DNA from: Clostridiales bacterium
GTDB taxonomy: Bacteria > Bacillota > Clostridia > Christensenellales > Aristaeellaceae
Direction of reading: 5' to 3'
DNA length: 64,000 nucleotides
Assembly (NCBI GenBank): GCA_004556155.1
Contig: SFIM01000002.1
Location: 101,138 to 165,137 of the forward strand
Part shown: piece after piece, positions 53,501 to 62,023 of the stretch
Numbering within the stretch: position 1 is the first letter of the stretch
Layout: each line of letters opens with the position of its first letter
Notes under the pieces: model-generated
What the model was told of the DNA's origin: nothing
The model's input: only the letters and a program-made list of their open reading frames with translations
The model's database searches: none
Position numbers and translations under genes: made by a program

Positions 53501-54969
53501 ATCTGATCGGTAATGCCCGTAATTTCGGTGATTTTGGGCTTTAGAATCTGCTCCGGATTAACCAGCACCGACAGGCTGTCCGTCACCTGACCGCTGCTTA
53601 GACGCACCGCGCCAATTTCAATGATGCGGTCGTTGCGCGTATCCAGGCCTGTGGTTTCAAAGTCCAGCACCACGATGGGCGTATCCAGCAAGCGCTTGTC
53701 CTCGTTTTCACTGCGGACAATCTGATCTTCATCCGTCAGATATCCTTCCACGCCGGGAATGAGCTTGATGCCGAATTTCTTGGCCGCGCCGAAGGCCTCG
53801 GGATAGGCCTGTACCACGCCGTGATCGGTAACGGCCACAGCAGGATGCCCCCACTCGGCGGCGCGCTGAATCAGAGCCGTGGCGGAAGACACCGCGTCCA
53901 AGTTGCTCATCTGGGTATGCAGATGCAACTCGATACGCTTTTCCTCGCTGTTATCCTCGCGCTTGGGAATATCGTATTTCACCAGCGAATTGACCATCAG
54001 CGTGGTCTCGTGGGCAAATGTATCGTAGCGGCAATCGCCCTTGACCATCACGCCGTCGCACTCTTGCAGGCGCTTGACGATATCGGCCACATAGGCGCGC
54101 TGCTCGTCGGTAATGGGCAGCGGCTCCTCGGTATCATCCTTCTTGGGCTTTGGACGATAGCGCAGGAACATTTTGCACTTGATGGTATTGGTATAGTCCG
54201 ATACGTTAAAGGACACCAGCAGGCAATCACCGCCGCTGATTTCCTTTTCCTCGTAATCCAGCCTGCGCCCGGCGATGACCACCTCGCCCGAATCGCTGGT
54301 CAGATCCTTGATGGGAATGGGCTTTTCGGTGATGGGACGGCCACGGATCAGGCGGCGCTTTTTCTCCTCGGCGGCTTCGCGGCGCTTGCGCAGGGCTTCC
54401 TCGTGCTTGCGCGCCAGCTCGCGCCGCTGCTCGGCGATGGCTTCCTCGGCGCGGCGTTCGCGCTCCATGCGGGCGGTAGTTTCCTCCCGCACGCCCACCA
54501 CGCGGCAGCTTACCTCGGTCTGCGTGCAGAAAATATCATAAATCGCCTGGTTGATCTTATCCGTCAGTCCGCGTTCCTTGAGGTAGCTCATGGCAAAGTC
54601 GTCGGGCAGCTCCAGCACCACGCGGCCATCCTCGGCCACATAGCGCATATCATACTCCCAGGCAGACAGCGCGGGATGATCGCGCAGCAGGATATCGTTG
54701 ATCACATGCGCGTAGCGATCGGGATTTTGTAAAAAGTCCTCCTGCAGCGAGGGGCTGGCAATGCGCAGCGACAGCCGCACGCCCGGAAACGCCGCGCGCA
54801 GCGCCTTGCGGATAGCGGTGTACTCGCGCTCTCCAGCCACATTTTCGGACAGAAGATAAAAATACGCATGCCTGGAAGCGCGCTTATAGATTACGCGATC
54901 CACCTTCAGGCCACCCTTCAATTCCGGGGCGGCCTTTTCCAGCGTGGCAAGCAGCTCGTCATAGCTCAT
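50590..54969 (-). CDS. polC: DNA polymerase III PolC-type alpha subunit
   Basis: Main replicative polymerase of low-GC-type gram-positives, with its own proofreading exonuclease. The 1459-residue product has an N-terminal region with a charged coiled coil at about 165-205, an OB fold around 225-330, a PHP domain beginning HLHT at 349-352, the exonuclease insert from DFETT at 436-440 to about 600, the PHP remainder, then the palm with PDIDLNFSGEYQ and fingers. It overlaps ispG by 11 bp. The zinc motif CKHC...CPICG is present. Confidence 0.97.
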   Translation of the reverse strand: MSYDELLATLEKAAPELKGGLKVDRVIYKRASRHAYFYLLSENVAGEREYTAIRKALRAAFPGVRLSLRIASPSLQEDFLQNPDRYAHVINDILLRDHPALSAWEYDMRYVAEDGRVVLELPDDFAMSYLKERGLTDKINQAIYDIFCTQTEVSCRVVGVREETTARMERERRAEEAIAEQRRELARKHEEALRKRREAAEEKKRRLIRGRPITEKPIPIKDLTSDSGEVVIAGRRLDYEEKEISGGDCLLVSFNVSDYTNTIKCKMFLRYRPKPKKDDTEEPLPITDEQRAYVADIVKRLQECDGVMVKGDCRYDTFAHETTLMVNSLVKYDIPKREDNSEEKRIELHLHTQMSNLDAVSSATALIQRAAEWGHPAVAVTDHGVVQAYPEAFGAAKKFGIKLIPGVEGYLTDEDQIVRSENEDKRLLDTPIVVLDFETTGLDTRNDRIIEIGAVRLSSGQVTDSLSVLVNPEQILKPKITEITGITDQMLRDQPPITQALPQLIEFIGDCPIAAHNADFDYNILQSELHRQGLTREYTVIDTLTFARKLYPDMKTHKLGVVCKRLGVSLKNAHRAVHDAEATAKCLQQMLEETRKRGAVTLADIDDRVAGYTLGSSYHIVLLAASQQGLWNINHLVSDGHLKYFRRRPHMPRANIQKYREGVIVGSACEAGELFRAVLEGADEKKLSRIARFYDYLEIQPVGNNAFLIREGRVKDVEELRELNRVIVRLGEKLGLPVVATGDVHFLDPEDSVFRAILQDGMGYDDCDQQPPLYLKTTAEMLEEFSYLGPEKAHEVVIDNPRKIMERIGDISLFPKHPEGKTTFSPVWDYAPDDIKGMVEATSREMYGDELPEIVQKRLDKELGSIIGYGYATLYDIASKLVKKSNSDGYLVGSRGSVGSSLVATMCGITEVNALPPHYRCKHCRKAWFDIPEGYTVGVDLPDRDCPICGQKLTKDGFDIPFEVFLGFKGDKVPDIDLNFSGEYQPQARAYVEELFGTGYVFRAGTIGTLADKTAYGYVMKYLEKRGMVASEAEKNRLVAGCVGVKRTTGQHPGGMVVLPRAYDICQFTAIQHPADDNESSIITTHYDFNSMHDILVKLDILGHDDPTMMHMLERITGINYKAIPLDDKDVMSLFQGPEALGVTPEQINCTTGTLGLPEFGTAFVRGMLDETKPSTMEELIRISGLSHGTDVWLGNAKDLINSGTATLKECICTRDDIMNYLISKGVPAKISFDTMESVRKGRGLKPEMEAAMAEHNVPQWFVDSCKKIKYMFPKGHAVAYVTMALRVGWFKVHMPLAYYAAYFTIRATGFDAATMILPPELVRERLRECQENDQKATAKEKDAQTALEMVLEFVMRGFRFLPADLYKSDVKDFTMEDGCLRVPFTAIGGLGEAAAQGIVDARSQPFLSVEDLKNRGHVSSAVVELLRAAGALEGLKDTNQVTLTELMGDPGGAQTSLL

Positions 54970-56005
54970 CGATAATCTCTCCGGCCGCGCGGATAAACTC
55001 CTGCGCGATATCCCCCGTCAGCTTGCGCACAAACTGCCCGCGCACATACAGCGCGCCGCAGTTATCGCCGCCGCACAGGGCGATATCTGCCCCGCGCGCC
55101 TCGCCGGGGCCGTTGACCACGCAGCCCATTACGGCGATGGTCACATCCTTCTGGCAATCGCAAAACGCCTTTTCCACCGCGCGGGCAATCTGCGGCACAT
55201 CCACGCGCGTACGCCCGCAGGTGGGGCAAGATACAAACTGCACGCCGCCGCGCAGCCCGATGGCGCGCAGGATATCCAGCCCGGCCTTGGCCTCGGGAAT
55301 AGGCGAACCGGTCAGAGATACGCGAATGGTATCGCCGATGCCGTCCAGCAGCAGCGCACCAATGCCGATGGCCGATTTGATGTTGCCCTGTCCGGGCAGG
55401 CCGGCCTCGGTCACGCCCACGTGCAAGGGATAATCGCACAGCTGCGAAGCCATGCGATAGGCTTCCACCGTCATGCGCACATCGCTGCTTTTCAGCGACA
55501 GCACAATATCCTCAAAGCCCTCTTTTTCCAGCATCGCCGCGTGGCGCAGGGCGCTGTCCACCATGCCCTTGGCCGTCACACCGCCGTCGCGCGCCAGAAT
55601 ATCCTTTTCAAGCGAGCCTGAATTGACCCCGATGCGGATGGGCACATGGTGCGCGCGGGCGCAGTCGGCCACGCGGCGCACGTTTTCCTCCCCGCCGATA
55701 TTGCCGGGGTTGATGCGCAGCTTGGCAATGCCGTTTTCCATCGCGCCGATGGCCAAACGATAATCAAAATGAATATCCGCCACCAGCGGCACAGGGCTTT
55801 TATCCACCAGCTCGCGCACGGCGGCCACGCACGCATCGTCATATACGGATACGCGCACGATATCGCAGCCCTCGCGTGCCAGGGCGCGAATCTGCAAAAG
55901 CGTACCCGTCACATCACGGGTGTCGGTATTGGTCATGGATTGTACGGATACGCGTGCGCCGCCGCCCAGCGGCACGGCGCCCACCATCATCGCTCGCGTT
56001 TTCAT
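54959..56005 (-). CDS. ispG: 4-hydroxy-3-methylbut-2-en-1-yl diphosphate synthase (IspG)
   Basis: Iron-sulfur enzyme of the MEP isoprenoid pathway that converts MEcPP to HMBPP. The ATG at 56005 is preferred, with GAGG eight bases before it, over the one six bases upstream. About 348 aa. The [4Fe-4S] ligands are in SCPTCGRT (two Cys) and MGCVVNGPGEA (one Cys), with the final Glu nearby. It follows rseP and precedes polC. Confidence 0.95.
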   Translation of the reverse strand: MKTRAMMVGAVPLGGGARVSVQSMTNTDTRDVTGTLLQIRALAREGCDIVRVSVYDDACVAAVRELVDKSPVPLVADIHFDYRLAIGAMENGIAKLRINPGNIGGEENVRRVADCARAHHVPIRIGVNSGSLEKDILARDGGVTAKGMVDSALRHAAMLEKEGFEDIVLSLKSSDVRMTVEAYRMASQLCDYPLHVGVTEAGLPGQGNIKSAIGIGALLLDGIGDTIRVSLTGSPIPEAKAGLDILRAIGLRGGVQFVSCPTCGRTRVDVPQIARAVEKAFCDCQKDVTIAVMGCVVNGPGEARGADIALCGGDNCGALYVRGQFVRKLTGDIAQEFIRAAGEIIDEL

Positions 56006-56023
56006 GGGCATTTCCTCGGTTCT

Positions 56024-57103
56024 TTATGCAAAGATATTGATTACATCGTGGAAGGTGAAGTACACCATCACGCCCAGCAGCAGCAAATAGCCCGCCAGGT
56101 GAATATAGGCTTCCACCTTGCGGTTGACCGGGCGGCGGAAGATCATTTCAAACAGCACAAACAGAATGCGGCAGCCGTCCAGGCCAGGAATGGGCAGCAG
56201 GTTGACCAGACCCAGGTTGATGGAAATCATGATCAGCACGTTCAGATAGCCCATCAGCTTGTATTCGCGGGTCTGCTCGGCAATCTGGGTGATCACGCCC
56301 ACCGGGCCGGACATCTGATCCACGCCCTCGCCGCGAGTAATCAGGCGGCCCAGCGCGTCCAGCATCGCCCCGCCGGCGGATACGCACACATTCCAGGTAT
56401 GCGACAGCGTCGTCCCAAAGGGCGCGCGCCGCCACACGGTTTCGCCCTGCCGCGTCAGCAGGATGTTCACGCCAATCAGCTTGCGGCCCTCGGCTTCCGA
56501 ATCAAAGGGCGTTACCTGCAATTCCACTTGCTCTCCACCTCGCTGCACGGTCACGCGCAGGGGCGCATCGCCCGTCTGCCAGGTGTCCACATAGGCAGAG
56601 AGATTGCCGTTGATCGCCTGGTCGTTGACAGACAGGATCACATCGTTTGCCTGAAAGCCCGCCTGCTCGGCCGGGCTGCCTGCGCTGACTGACTGCACCG
56701 TGGTCACGATGGGGCCGTCGGCATAGGGCAGGCCGTAGCCCATAAAGAAGGCCAGCGCTACCACAAAGGCCAGCACAAAGTTCATGACCGGCCCTGCCGC
56801 AATGGTGATCAGCCGTTTCCAGGCAGGCTGCAGCAGCATCGAGCGAGGGTCTTCTTTATCCTTGCCCTGCGCGTCGTCCTCTCCATAAAAAGCGCAAAAG
56901 CCGCCGCAAGGAACGAGCCGCAGTGAATACTCCGTGCCGCTCTTTTTGCCTGTCCAGCTCAGAAGCTTTGGGCCAAAGCCCACGCCGAACGCGCGCACGG
57001 CGATGCCGCAGGCACGCGCCGCGCAGAAGTGCCCCAGCTCGTGCACCGTGACCATAATGCCCAGCAGCAGCAACGCCAGCAAAATATAGATAATCGTCCC
57101 CAT
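56024..57103 (-). CDS. rseP: Site-2 intramembrane metalloprotease RseP
   Basis: S2P-family zinc protease that cleaves anti-sigma factors or signal peptides within the membrane. The 359-residue product has the HExxH motif in TVHELGHFCAA in the first membrane segment, one PDZ domain (about 130-210, GSPAEQAGFQANDVILSVND), and the NLLPIPGLDGCR motif with the third zinc ligand Asp. Four membrane segments are visible. The partner anti-sigma factor is not in the window. Confidence 0.93.
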   Translation of the reverse strand: MGTIIYILLALLLLGIMVTVHELGHFCAARACGIAVRAFGVGFGPKLLSWTGKKSGTEYSLRLVPCGGFCAFYGEDDAQGKDKEDPRSMLLQPAWKRLITIAAGPVMNFVLAFVVALAFFMGYGLPYADGPIVTTVQSVSAGSPAEQAGFQANDVILSVNDQAINGNLSAYVDTWQTGDAPLRVTVQRGGEQVELQVTPFDSEAEGRKLIGVNILLTRQGETVWRRAPFGTTLSHTWNVCVSAGGAMLDALGRLITRGEGVDQMSGPVGVITQIAEQTREYKLMGYLNVLIMISINLGLVNLLPIPGLDGCRILFVLFEMIFRRPVNRKVEAYIHLAGYLLLLGVMVYFTFHDVINIFA

Positions 57104-57114
57104 GGTTCCTCCTG

Positions 57115-58275
57115 TCAGCTCAGCTTCGCCATGATTTCGCCCGCCCTGCGGCGCGCCAGCGCGTCGGCAGCGTACACCTGCTCAATGGTATCAGCAGGCA
57201 GATCGCCCACAGCGGACAGCGTATCGCGCACCACATCGCCAATCTGCAAAAAGCGCAGGCCGCCTGCCCGGAAGCGCGCGTTGGCCTCTTCGTTGGCGGC
57301 GTTCATCACGCAGGCCGCCGCGCCCCCGGCGCGCAGCGCATCATAGGCCACATGAACGGCAGGGAAGCGCGCATCGTCCACCTCGCTGAACGTGCATTGA
57401 CCGATCGCGGCAAAATCCGCCCGCGGAGCGTTCGTCTCTATTCTATGCGGATAGGCCATGGCATACGCAATGGGCACACGCATGTCGGGCGCGCCCAGCT
57501 GCGCCAGCACTGCGCCGTCACGGAATTCCACCATGGAATGCACAATGCTTTGGGGATGGATGAGCACATGGATCTGTTCAGGCTGGGCGTTAAAGAGCCA
57601 TTTAGCCTCGATCACCTCCAGCGCTTTATTGAACATCGTGGCCGAATCCACAGTGATCTTCGCGCCCATCGACCAGTTGGGATGCGTTAGCGCCTGGGCC
57701 AGGGTGGCATTTTGAAGCTGCTCCAGCGTGTAATTGCGGAACGCGCCGCCCGAGGCGGTCAGCAATATCCGCGCGTAGGGGTTGCCCTGCGCGCCCTTCA
57801 GGCACTGATAGATGGCGCTGTGCTCGCTATCCACGGGAATCAAAGTCGGATTGCCGCCATCCTCCGGGCAGGCAGCCATGACAATGCGTCCGCCCGCGAC
57901 CAGCGCCTCCTTGTTGGCCAGCAGCACACGGCGATTCGCCCCGCGCGCGGCCATCACGGCAGGCAGGCCCACCATGCCTACCACCGATACCAGTACATCG
58001 TCGCAGGGCACGTCGCGTGCAGCAGTCAGCAGCGCGTCCTGGCCAAAATGCCAATCGCAAAAGTGCAGCTCCTGCGGGATTTCCACCTCATCCGCCGTCA
58101 TGCCGGTCAAGCCCGCCATGCTGGGGCGAAACGCGCGTACCTGCGCAAACAGCGCATCGACGCTGCGGTGCGCTGTCAGGGCGTTTACTTTGAATTTGTC
58201 GGGATGTAATGCCGCAATTTGCAGCGCCTGCGTGCCAATGGAACCGGTGCTGCCCAGGATATTGATTACGCGCAT
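57115..58275 (-). CDS. dxr: 1-deoxy-D-xylulose 5-phosphate reductoisomerase
   Basis: NADPH-dependent second step of the MEP pathway, the target of fosmidomycin. The 386-residue product has the Rossmann motif ILGSTGSIGTQAL at the N-terminus, LANKEALV, the metal-binding PVDSEHSA, and ASGGAFRN and NWSMGAKITVDSATM. It is between cdsA and rseP in the usual firmicute order. Confidence 0.95.
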   Translation of the reverse strand: MRVINILGSTGSIGTQALQIAALHPDKFKVNALTAHRSVDALFAQVRAFRPSMAGLTGMTADEVEIPQELHFCDWHFGQDALLTAARDVPCDDVLVSVVGMVGLPAVMAARGANRRVLLANKEALVAGGRIVMAACPEDGGNPTLIPVDSEHSAIYQCLKGAQGNPYARILLTASGGAFRNYTLEQLQNATLAQALTHPNWSMGAKITVDSATMFNKALEVIEAKWLFNAQPEQIHVLIHPQSIVHSMVEFRDGAVLAQLGAPDMRVPIAYAMAYPHRIETNAPRADFAAIGQCTFSEVDDARFPAVHVAYDALRAGGAAACVMNAANEEANARFRAGGLRFLQIGDVVRDTLSAVGDLPADTIEQVYAADALARRRAGEIMAKLS

Positions 58276-58291
58276 GAAAGAGACCTTTCTA

Positions 58292-59122
58292 TCACCACAT
58301 CAGCGATTGATACAGATAAATCAGCACCGACACAAACAGCACGCTGTCCAGCCGGTCCATCATACCGCCGTGGCCGGGGAAGATATTGCCATAGTCCTTG
58401 ATGCCGCAGTGGCGCTTAACCAGCGAGGCAAACAGATCGCCCAGCTCGCCCGCAATGCCGCCTACAAAGCCGATGATGACAAAATGCCAGATCGGGGGCA
58501 TCAGCGATACGTCCGCCGCGGGCATAAAGGCCAGGGTCAGGCCATAGATGATCAGCGCTGTCAGCGTGCTGCCAATCAGCCCCGCCACCGCGCCGGCCAC
58601 CGTTTTATTGGGGCTGACAGCAGGAATGAGCTTGCGCTTGCCAAAGCGGCTGCCGACAAAATACGCCGCGGTATCGCCCAGCGTGGGCACCAGGAAAGAC
58701 AGGCACAGCAGCATCACCTGCAGCCAGCGGAAGGGCGCGTTAATCTGCGCCAGCAGGCACATGCCCGGCAGGGATACGGCAAAGAAGGGCATCAGCGACA
58801 GCAGGATATCCTCCAGCTTCGGCTCGCCGTGGAACAGCACATAGGCCGTCGTTACCATACAGGTGAACACGGCGATGGGCAGCAGCAGGCGGTTTTGCCA
58901 CATCAAAAAGCAGGGAATGCTGGCAATCGTCGCCGCCCACACCGGCCAGCGGACGATTTGATGCCCGCGCTGGCGCAGGGCATGCATCATCTCGTACAGG
59001 GCAATGCCGATGCACAATATGCAGATGACCGAAAACACCCAGCCGCCCATGATGATGGCAAACGCCAGGGCGCTTAGCAGGATCGCCCCCGTGATGATGC
59101 GGGCTTTCAGGTTTTGTTTCAT
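58292..59122 (-). CDS. cdsA: Phosphatidate cytidylyltransferase
   Basis: Integral membrane enzyme that makes CDP-diacylglycerol from phosphatidic acid and CTP. The 276-residue product has about eight hydrophobic segments and the CTP-transferase signature near the C-terminus (GDTAAYFVGSRFGKRKL, SPNKTVAGAVAG). Its start overlaps the uppS stop by 4 bp and has GGAGG upstream. Confidence 0.93.
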   Translation of the reverse strand: MKQNLKARIITGAILLSALAFAIIMGGWVFSVICILCIGIALYEMMHALRQRGHQIVRWPVWAATIASIPCFLMWQNRLLLPIAVFTCMVTTAYVLFHGEPKLEDILLSLMPFFAVSLPGMCLLAQINAPFRWLQVMLLCLSFLVPTLGDTAAYFVGSRFGKRKLIPAVSPNKTVAGAVAGLIGSTLTALIIYGLTLAFMPAADVSLMPPIWHFVIIGFVGGIAGELGDLFASLVKRHCGIKDYGNIFPGHGGMMDRLDSVLFVSVLIYLYQSLMW

Positions 59123-59841
59123 TGCTTTCGTCCTCCAAAGCGGCGGTCGCGCGCGGCAAAGGCCTCCAGCGCCGCATGATAATCCGCCAGTGAAAAATCA
59201 GGCCACAGCACGGTGGGAAACTCCATCTCGGCATAGGCGCACTGATACAGCAGAAAATTGCTCAGCCGCATCTCGCCGCTGGTGCGGATCAGCAAATCCA
59301 CATCGGGCAGATCATGGGTGTACAGCGCTGCGGCAAAGGCGTTTTCGTCGATATCCTCGGGCGTGATTTCGCCGGAGACGGCCTTTTGAGCCAGCATCCG
59401 CGCCGCGCGCACGATTTCCGCCCGCCCGCCGTAATTGATGGCGATGTTGAGCTTGAGCCCCGTGTTGCGCGCCGTGCGCGTCTCGGCCGCAATCAGCGCA
59501 TCCCGCTGCGGGGCAGGCAGGCCGTCCTTATCCCCCAGAATGCGGATGCACACGTTTTTTTCATCCAGCTCGTCAATTTCGCTGGTAAAATACTCCAGCA
59601 GCAGGCTCATCAGCGCCGAGACTTCCGCGCGGCTGCGCCGCCAGTTCTCCGTGGAAAAGGCATAAATCGTCAGGGCTTCAATGCCGATATCGCTGCTTTC
59701 GCGGATGATGGCGCGCAGTGCCTCCGTGCCCTGACGATGCCCCTGGGCGACGGCCAGCTTATGCGCCTTGGCCCAGCGGCCGTTGCCATCCATGATGATA
59801 GCCACATGGCGCGGCAGGCGCGTGGTATTCGTTTCGCTCAC
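59119..59841 (-). CDS. uppS: Isoprenyl (undecaprenyl) diphosphate synthase
   Basis: Makes the C55 carrier lipid for wall synthesis. The start is the GTG at 59841, seven bases after GGGAGG; the frame to 60000 runs inside the upstream ORF. About 240 aa. The catalytic region is IIMDGNGRWAK and the conserved tail RTSGEMRLSNFLLYQCAYAE is present, with the WP.F motif (LWPDF) following. It is in the frr-uppS-cdsA-dxr order typical of firmicutes. Confidence 0.94.
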   Translation of the reverse strand: MSETNTTRLPRHVAIIMDGNGRWAKAHKLAVAQGHRQGTEALRAIIRESSDIGIEALTIYAFSTENWRRSRAEVSALMSLLLEYFTSEIDELDEKNVCIRILGDKDGLPAPQRDALIAAETRTARNTGLKLNIAINYGGRAEIVRAARMLAQKAVSGEITPEDIDENAFAAALYTHDLPDVDLLIRTSGEMRLSNFLLYQCAYAEMEFPTVLWPDFSLADYHAALEAFAARDRRFGGRKQ

Positions 59842-60074
59842 GCTTGTTCCTCCCTGTCCGGCAGCTTTGGATCGCCATCGCAAAAATAGGCTGCGATCAA
59901 CGTATCCTCCCGCACCGCAATCACCCGCGGCGTAAAGCGTGGATCCGCCTGCCTTTCGCCGGTAAAAATCACTTGCGGCGTCCAATCCATGGAACAGCAA
60001 ACAGCCAGCGCCTGCTCAAGCGGCAGGCCCTGGCATGCTGCGCGCGAAGGACGCATTTGTTCCTTCCCGGTCAT
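59838..60074 (-). CDS. Uncharacterised 78-aa protein between frr and uppS
   Basis: Not recognised. The ATG overlaps the frr stop by one base and its stop overlaps the uppS GTG by 4 bp, so it is translationally coupled on both sides and very likely real. The product has three Cys residues in its first half (AACQGLPLEQ, AVCCSMDW), no membrane segment, and a C-terminal beta-like region (PRVIAVREDTLIAAYFCDGD) ending in a charged tail. No catalytic motif is visible. The frr-uppS gap is usually empty in related operons. Confidence 0.65.
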   Translation of the reverse strand: MTGKEQMRPSRAACQGLPLEQALAVCCSMDWTPQVIFTGERQADPRFTPRVIAVREDTLIAAYFCDGDPKLPDREEQA

Positions 60075-60637
60075 CAGACCATCATAATCTCCTTTTCCTT
60101 ATCGGCGGCGATCTTATCGATATCCTTGATGGCAGCGTCGGTGACCTTCTGCATTTCGTCCTCGGCCTTGCGCTGATCGTCCTCGGTGATTTCGCCGTCC
60201 TTCTTGAGCTTCTTAAACTGCTCCATGGCGTCGCGGCGGATGTTGCGGCTGGCCACCTTGGCGTCCTCGGCAGTCTTGCGCACCAGCTTGGTCAGCTCCT
60301 TGCGGCGCTCCTCGTTCAGCTCGGGCACAATTAGGCGCACCACATGGCCGTCGTTGGAGGGATTGAGGCCCAGGTCGCTCTTCTGGATGGCCTTTTCCAC
60401 GGCGGGGATGGCCTTAGCGTCCCACAGGGAGATCACCAGCATACGCGGTTCGGGCGCAGAGATGTTACCCATCTGATTCAGCGGGGTCTGCACGCCGTAA
60501 TAGTCCACGGTGATGCGATCCAGAATCTGAGGATTGGCGCGGCCGGCGCGCATGGACTGCATTTCGCGCTTAAAGGCTTCGCGGGTCTTGGACATACGAT
60601 CCTTCGCGTCGGTAATAATTTCCTTATAAGTAGGCAT
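60074..60637 (-). CDS. frr: Ribosome recycling factor
   Basis: Splits post-termination ribosomes with EF-G. The 187-residue product is of normal length, with the tRNA-like helical bundle signature (FKREMQSMRAGRANPQILD, QTPLNQMGNISAPEPRML, RKELTKLVRKTAEDAKVASRNIRRDAM). pyrH and tsf, usually upstream, are absent; the gene has its own promoter at 60674-60702. It has GGGAGG seven bases before the ATG. Confidence 0.96.
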   Translation of the reverse strand: MPTYKEIITDAKDRMSKTREAFKREMQSMRAGRANPQILDRITVDYYGVQTPLNQMGNISAPEPRMLVISLWDAKAIPAVEKAIQKSDLGLNPSNDGHVVRLIVPELNEERRKELTKLVRKTAEDAKVASRNIRRDAMEQFKKLKKDGEITEDDQRKAEDEMQKVTDAAIKDIDKIAADKEKEIMMV

Positions 60638-60673
60638 GGTTCATCCTCCCATCAATCAAGATTATCCGGTACT

Positions 60674-60702
60674 ATTTTACAGGTTTTCCGTCCATATGGC
60701 AA
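60674..60702 (-). promoter_or_regulatory. Promoter of the frr-polC operon
   Basis: Minus-strand TTGCCA (60702-60697), 17 bp, TAAAAT (60679-60674), about 37 bp before the frr ATG. Confidence 0.7.
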
Positions 60703-60704
60703 GA

Positions 60705-60750
60705 CAAAAATATCCCGCCCGCAAAGAAATGATCTTTTCGGACGGGATTT
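60705..60750 (-). terminator. Terminator of the CNNM gene pair
   Basis: GC-rich stem (ATCCCGTCCG with a matching GCGGGCGGGAT, arms about 60739-60749 and 60711-60722), followed on the minus strand by ATATTTTTGT. It separates the membrane-protein operon from the frr promoter. Confidence 0.7.
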
Positions 60751-60769
60751 GCACTATTCTGCGATAAAA

Positions 60770-62023
60770 TTACTCTTCTTCAGGCGGATCGCTGATGGTC
60801 ACCTTCAGCTTTTCCACACGCATGCCGTTGGTTTCCAGCACGCGCACGGTGTAGCGGTCAAAGGTGAATTCATCCCCCGCCTTGGGGAAGCGATCCAACT
60901 GCTCGGTGGCCCAGCCACCCACGGTGTTGTATTCGGAGTCGAAATCCTGCGGCTCGTAATCGAAGATATCAAACAGATCGTACAGGTTCGCGTCGCCATC
61001 CACAATGCAGGTATGTGCGTCGATCTGGACGATTTCATTCTCCACCGCGTCGCGCTCATCGTAGATTTCACCCACGATTTCTTCCATGATATCCTCCATG
61101 GTCACCATACCCAGCGTGCCGCCGTATTCATCCACCACGATGGCGGCCTGCATGTGCTTATCGCGGAACTCGCGAATGATAGAGGATACCATGCGCGTTT
61201 TATGCACAAACAGCGGCGGCACCATCACATCCTGCAGCGTCACATGCTCGCCCGCGGCAATGGCCTTGATCAGCTTCTTGGTGGACATGATGCCCACAAT
61301 GTTGTCGATCGTGCCCTGATAGACGGGAATACGAGTGTACTGCATCAGCTCATCCGTCAGCTCCGGCACACCGTCGTCCAGATCGATGGCCAGCAGATCC
61401 ACGCGGGGCGTAAGCACCTCCATGGCCATGGTATCGGTGATTTCGATGGCGGATTTGATCAATTCGCCCTCTTTTTCGGTGAAAACGCCCTCATCCTCAA
61501 TGTTGTCCAACAGCTCCACCAATTCCTCGGTGGTCACGTCGGGCGTTTCTTCTTTGGGCGTCCACAGGGGCGACAGCTTGCCAACCAGCTTTTCCACCAC
61601 AAACACAATGGGCGAAAAGACCTTCATGACCACCTTAAGCGGATAGGCAAACAGGCGAGCCAGGGTATCGGCCATGCTGGCGGCCACGATCTTGGGCAGG
61701 GTTTCGCCAAAGAGCAGCAGCAGCGCTGTAATGACCGCCGTAGCAATGGCCGCGCCGTTTTTTAGCTGCAGCACGCGCACAAACAGCATGGTGCCGGCAG
61801 AGGAAGCAGCGATATTAACCAGGTTGTTGCCCACCAACACCGCGGACAGCGTGCGCACATAGTGATCGCAGATATACTGCTCCAGCTTTGCGACCTTGCT
61901 GCCCTCCTCCGCCGCCTTATCGATACGGAAGCGGTTGGCCTTGGCATAGGTGATTTCAGAGGCCGAGAAGAAGGCGGAGAACATAATCAGCACGCAAATT
62001 AGCAATATCAATACCAGCGCCAT
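60770..62023 (-). CDS. CNNM/CBS-pair/CorC-type membrane protein (hemolysin family)
   Basis: 417-residue integral membrane protein of the family loosely called hemolysin C; relatives transport or regulate Mg. A CNNM (DUF21) domain with three to four segments (1-about 170), a CBS pair (about 200-320, with TPRVDLLAID and DEYGGTLGMVTMEDIMEEIVGE) and a C-terminal CorC/HlyC domain (about 335-415) are in order. It overlaps the upstream paralogue by one base. A role in divalent cation homeostasis is inferred; true hemolysin activity is not. Confidence 0.87.
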   Translation of the reverse strand: MALVLILLICVLIMFSAFFSASEITYAKANRFRIDKAAEEGSKVAKLEQYICDHYVRTLSAVLVGNNLVNIAASSAGTMLFVRVLQLKNGAAIATAVITALLLLFGETLPKIVAASMADTLARLFAYPLKVVMKVFSPIVFVVEKLVGKLSPLWTPKEETPDVTTEELVELLDNIEDEGVFTEKEGELIKSAIEITDTMAMEVLTPRVDLLAIDLDDGVPELTDELMQYTRIPVYQGTIDNIVGIMSTKKLIKAIAAGEHVTLQDVMVPPLFVHKTRMVSSIIREFRDKHMQAAIVVDEYGGTLGMVTMEDIMEEIVGEIYDERDAVENEIVQIDAHTCIVDGDANLYDLFDIFDYEPQDFDSEYNTVGGWATEQLDRFPKAGDEFTFDRYTVRVLETNGMRVEKLKVTISDPPEEE

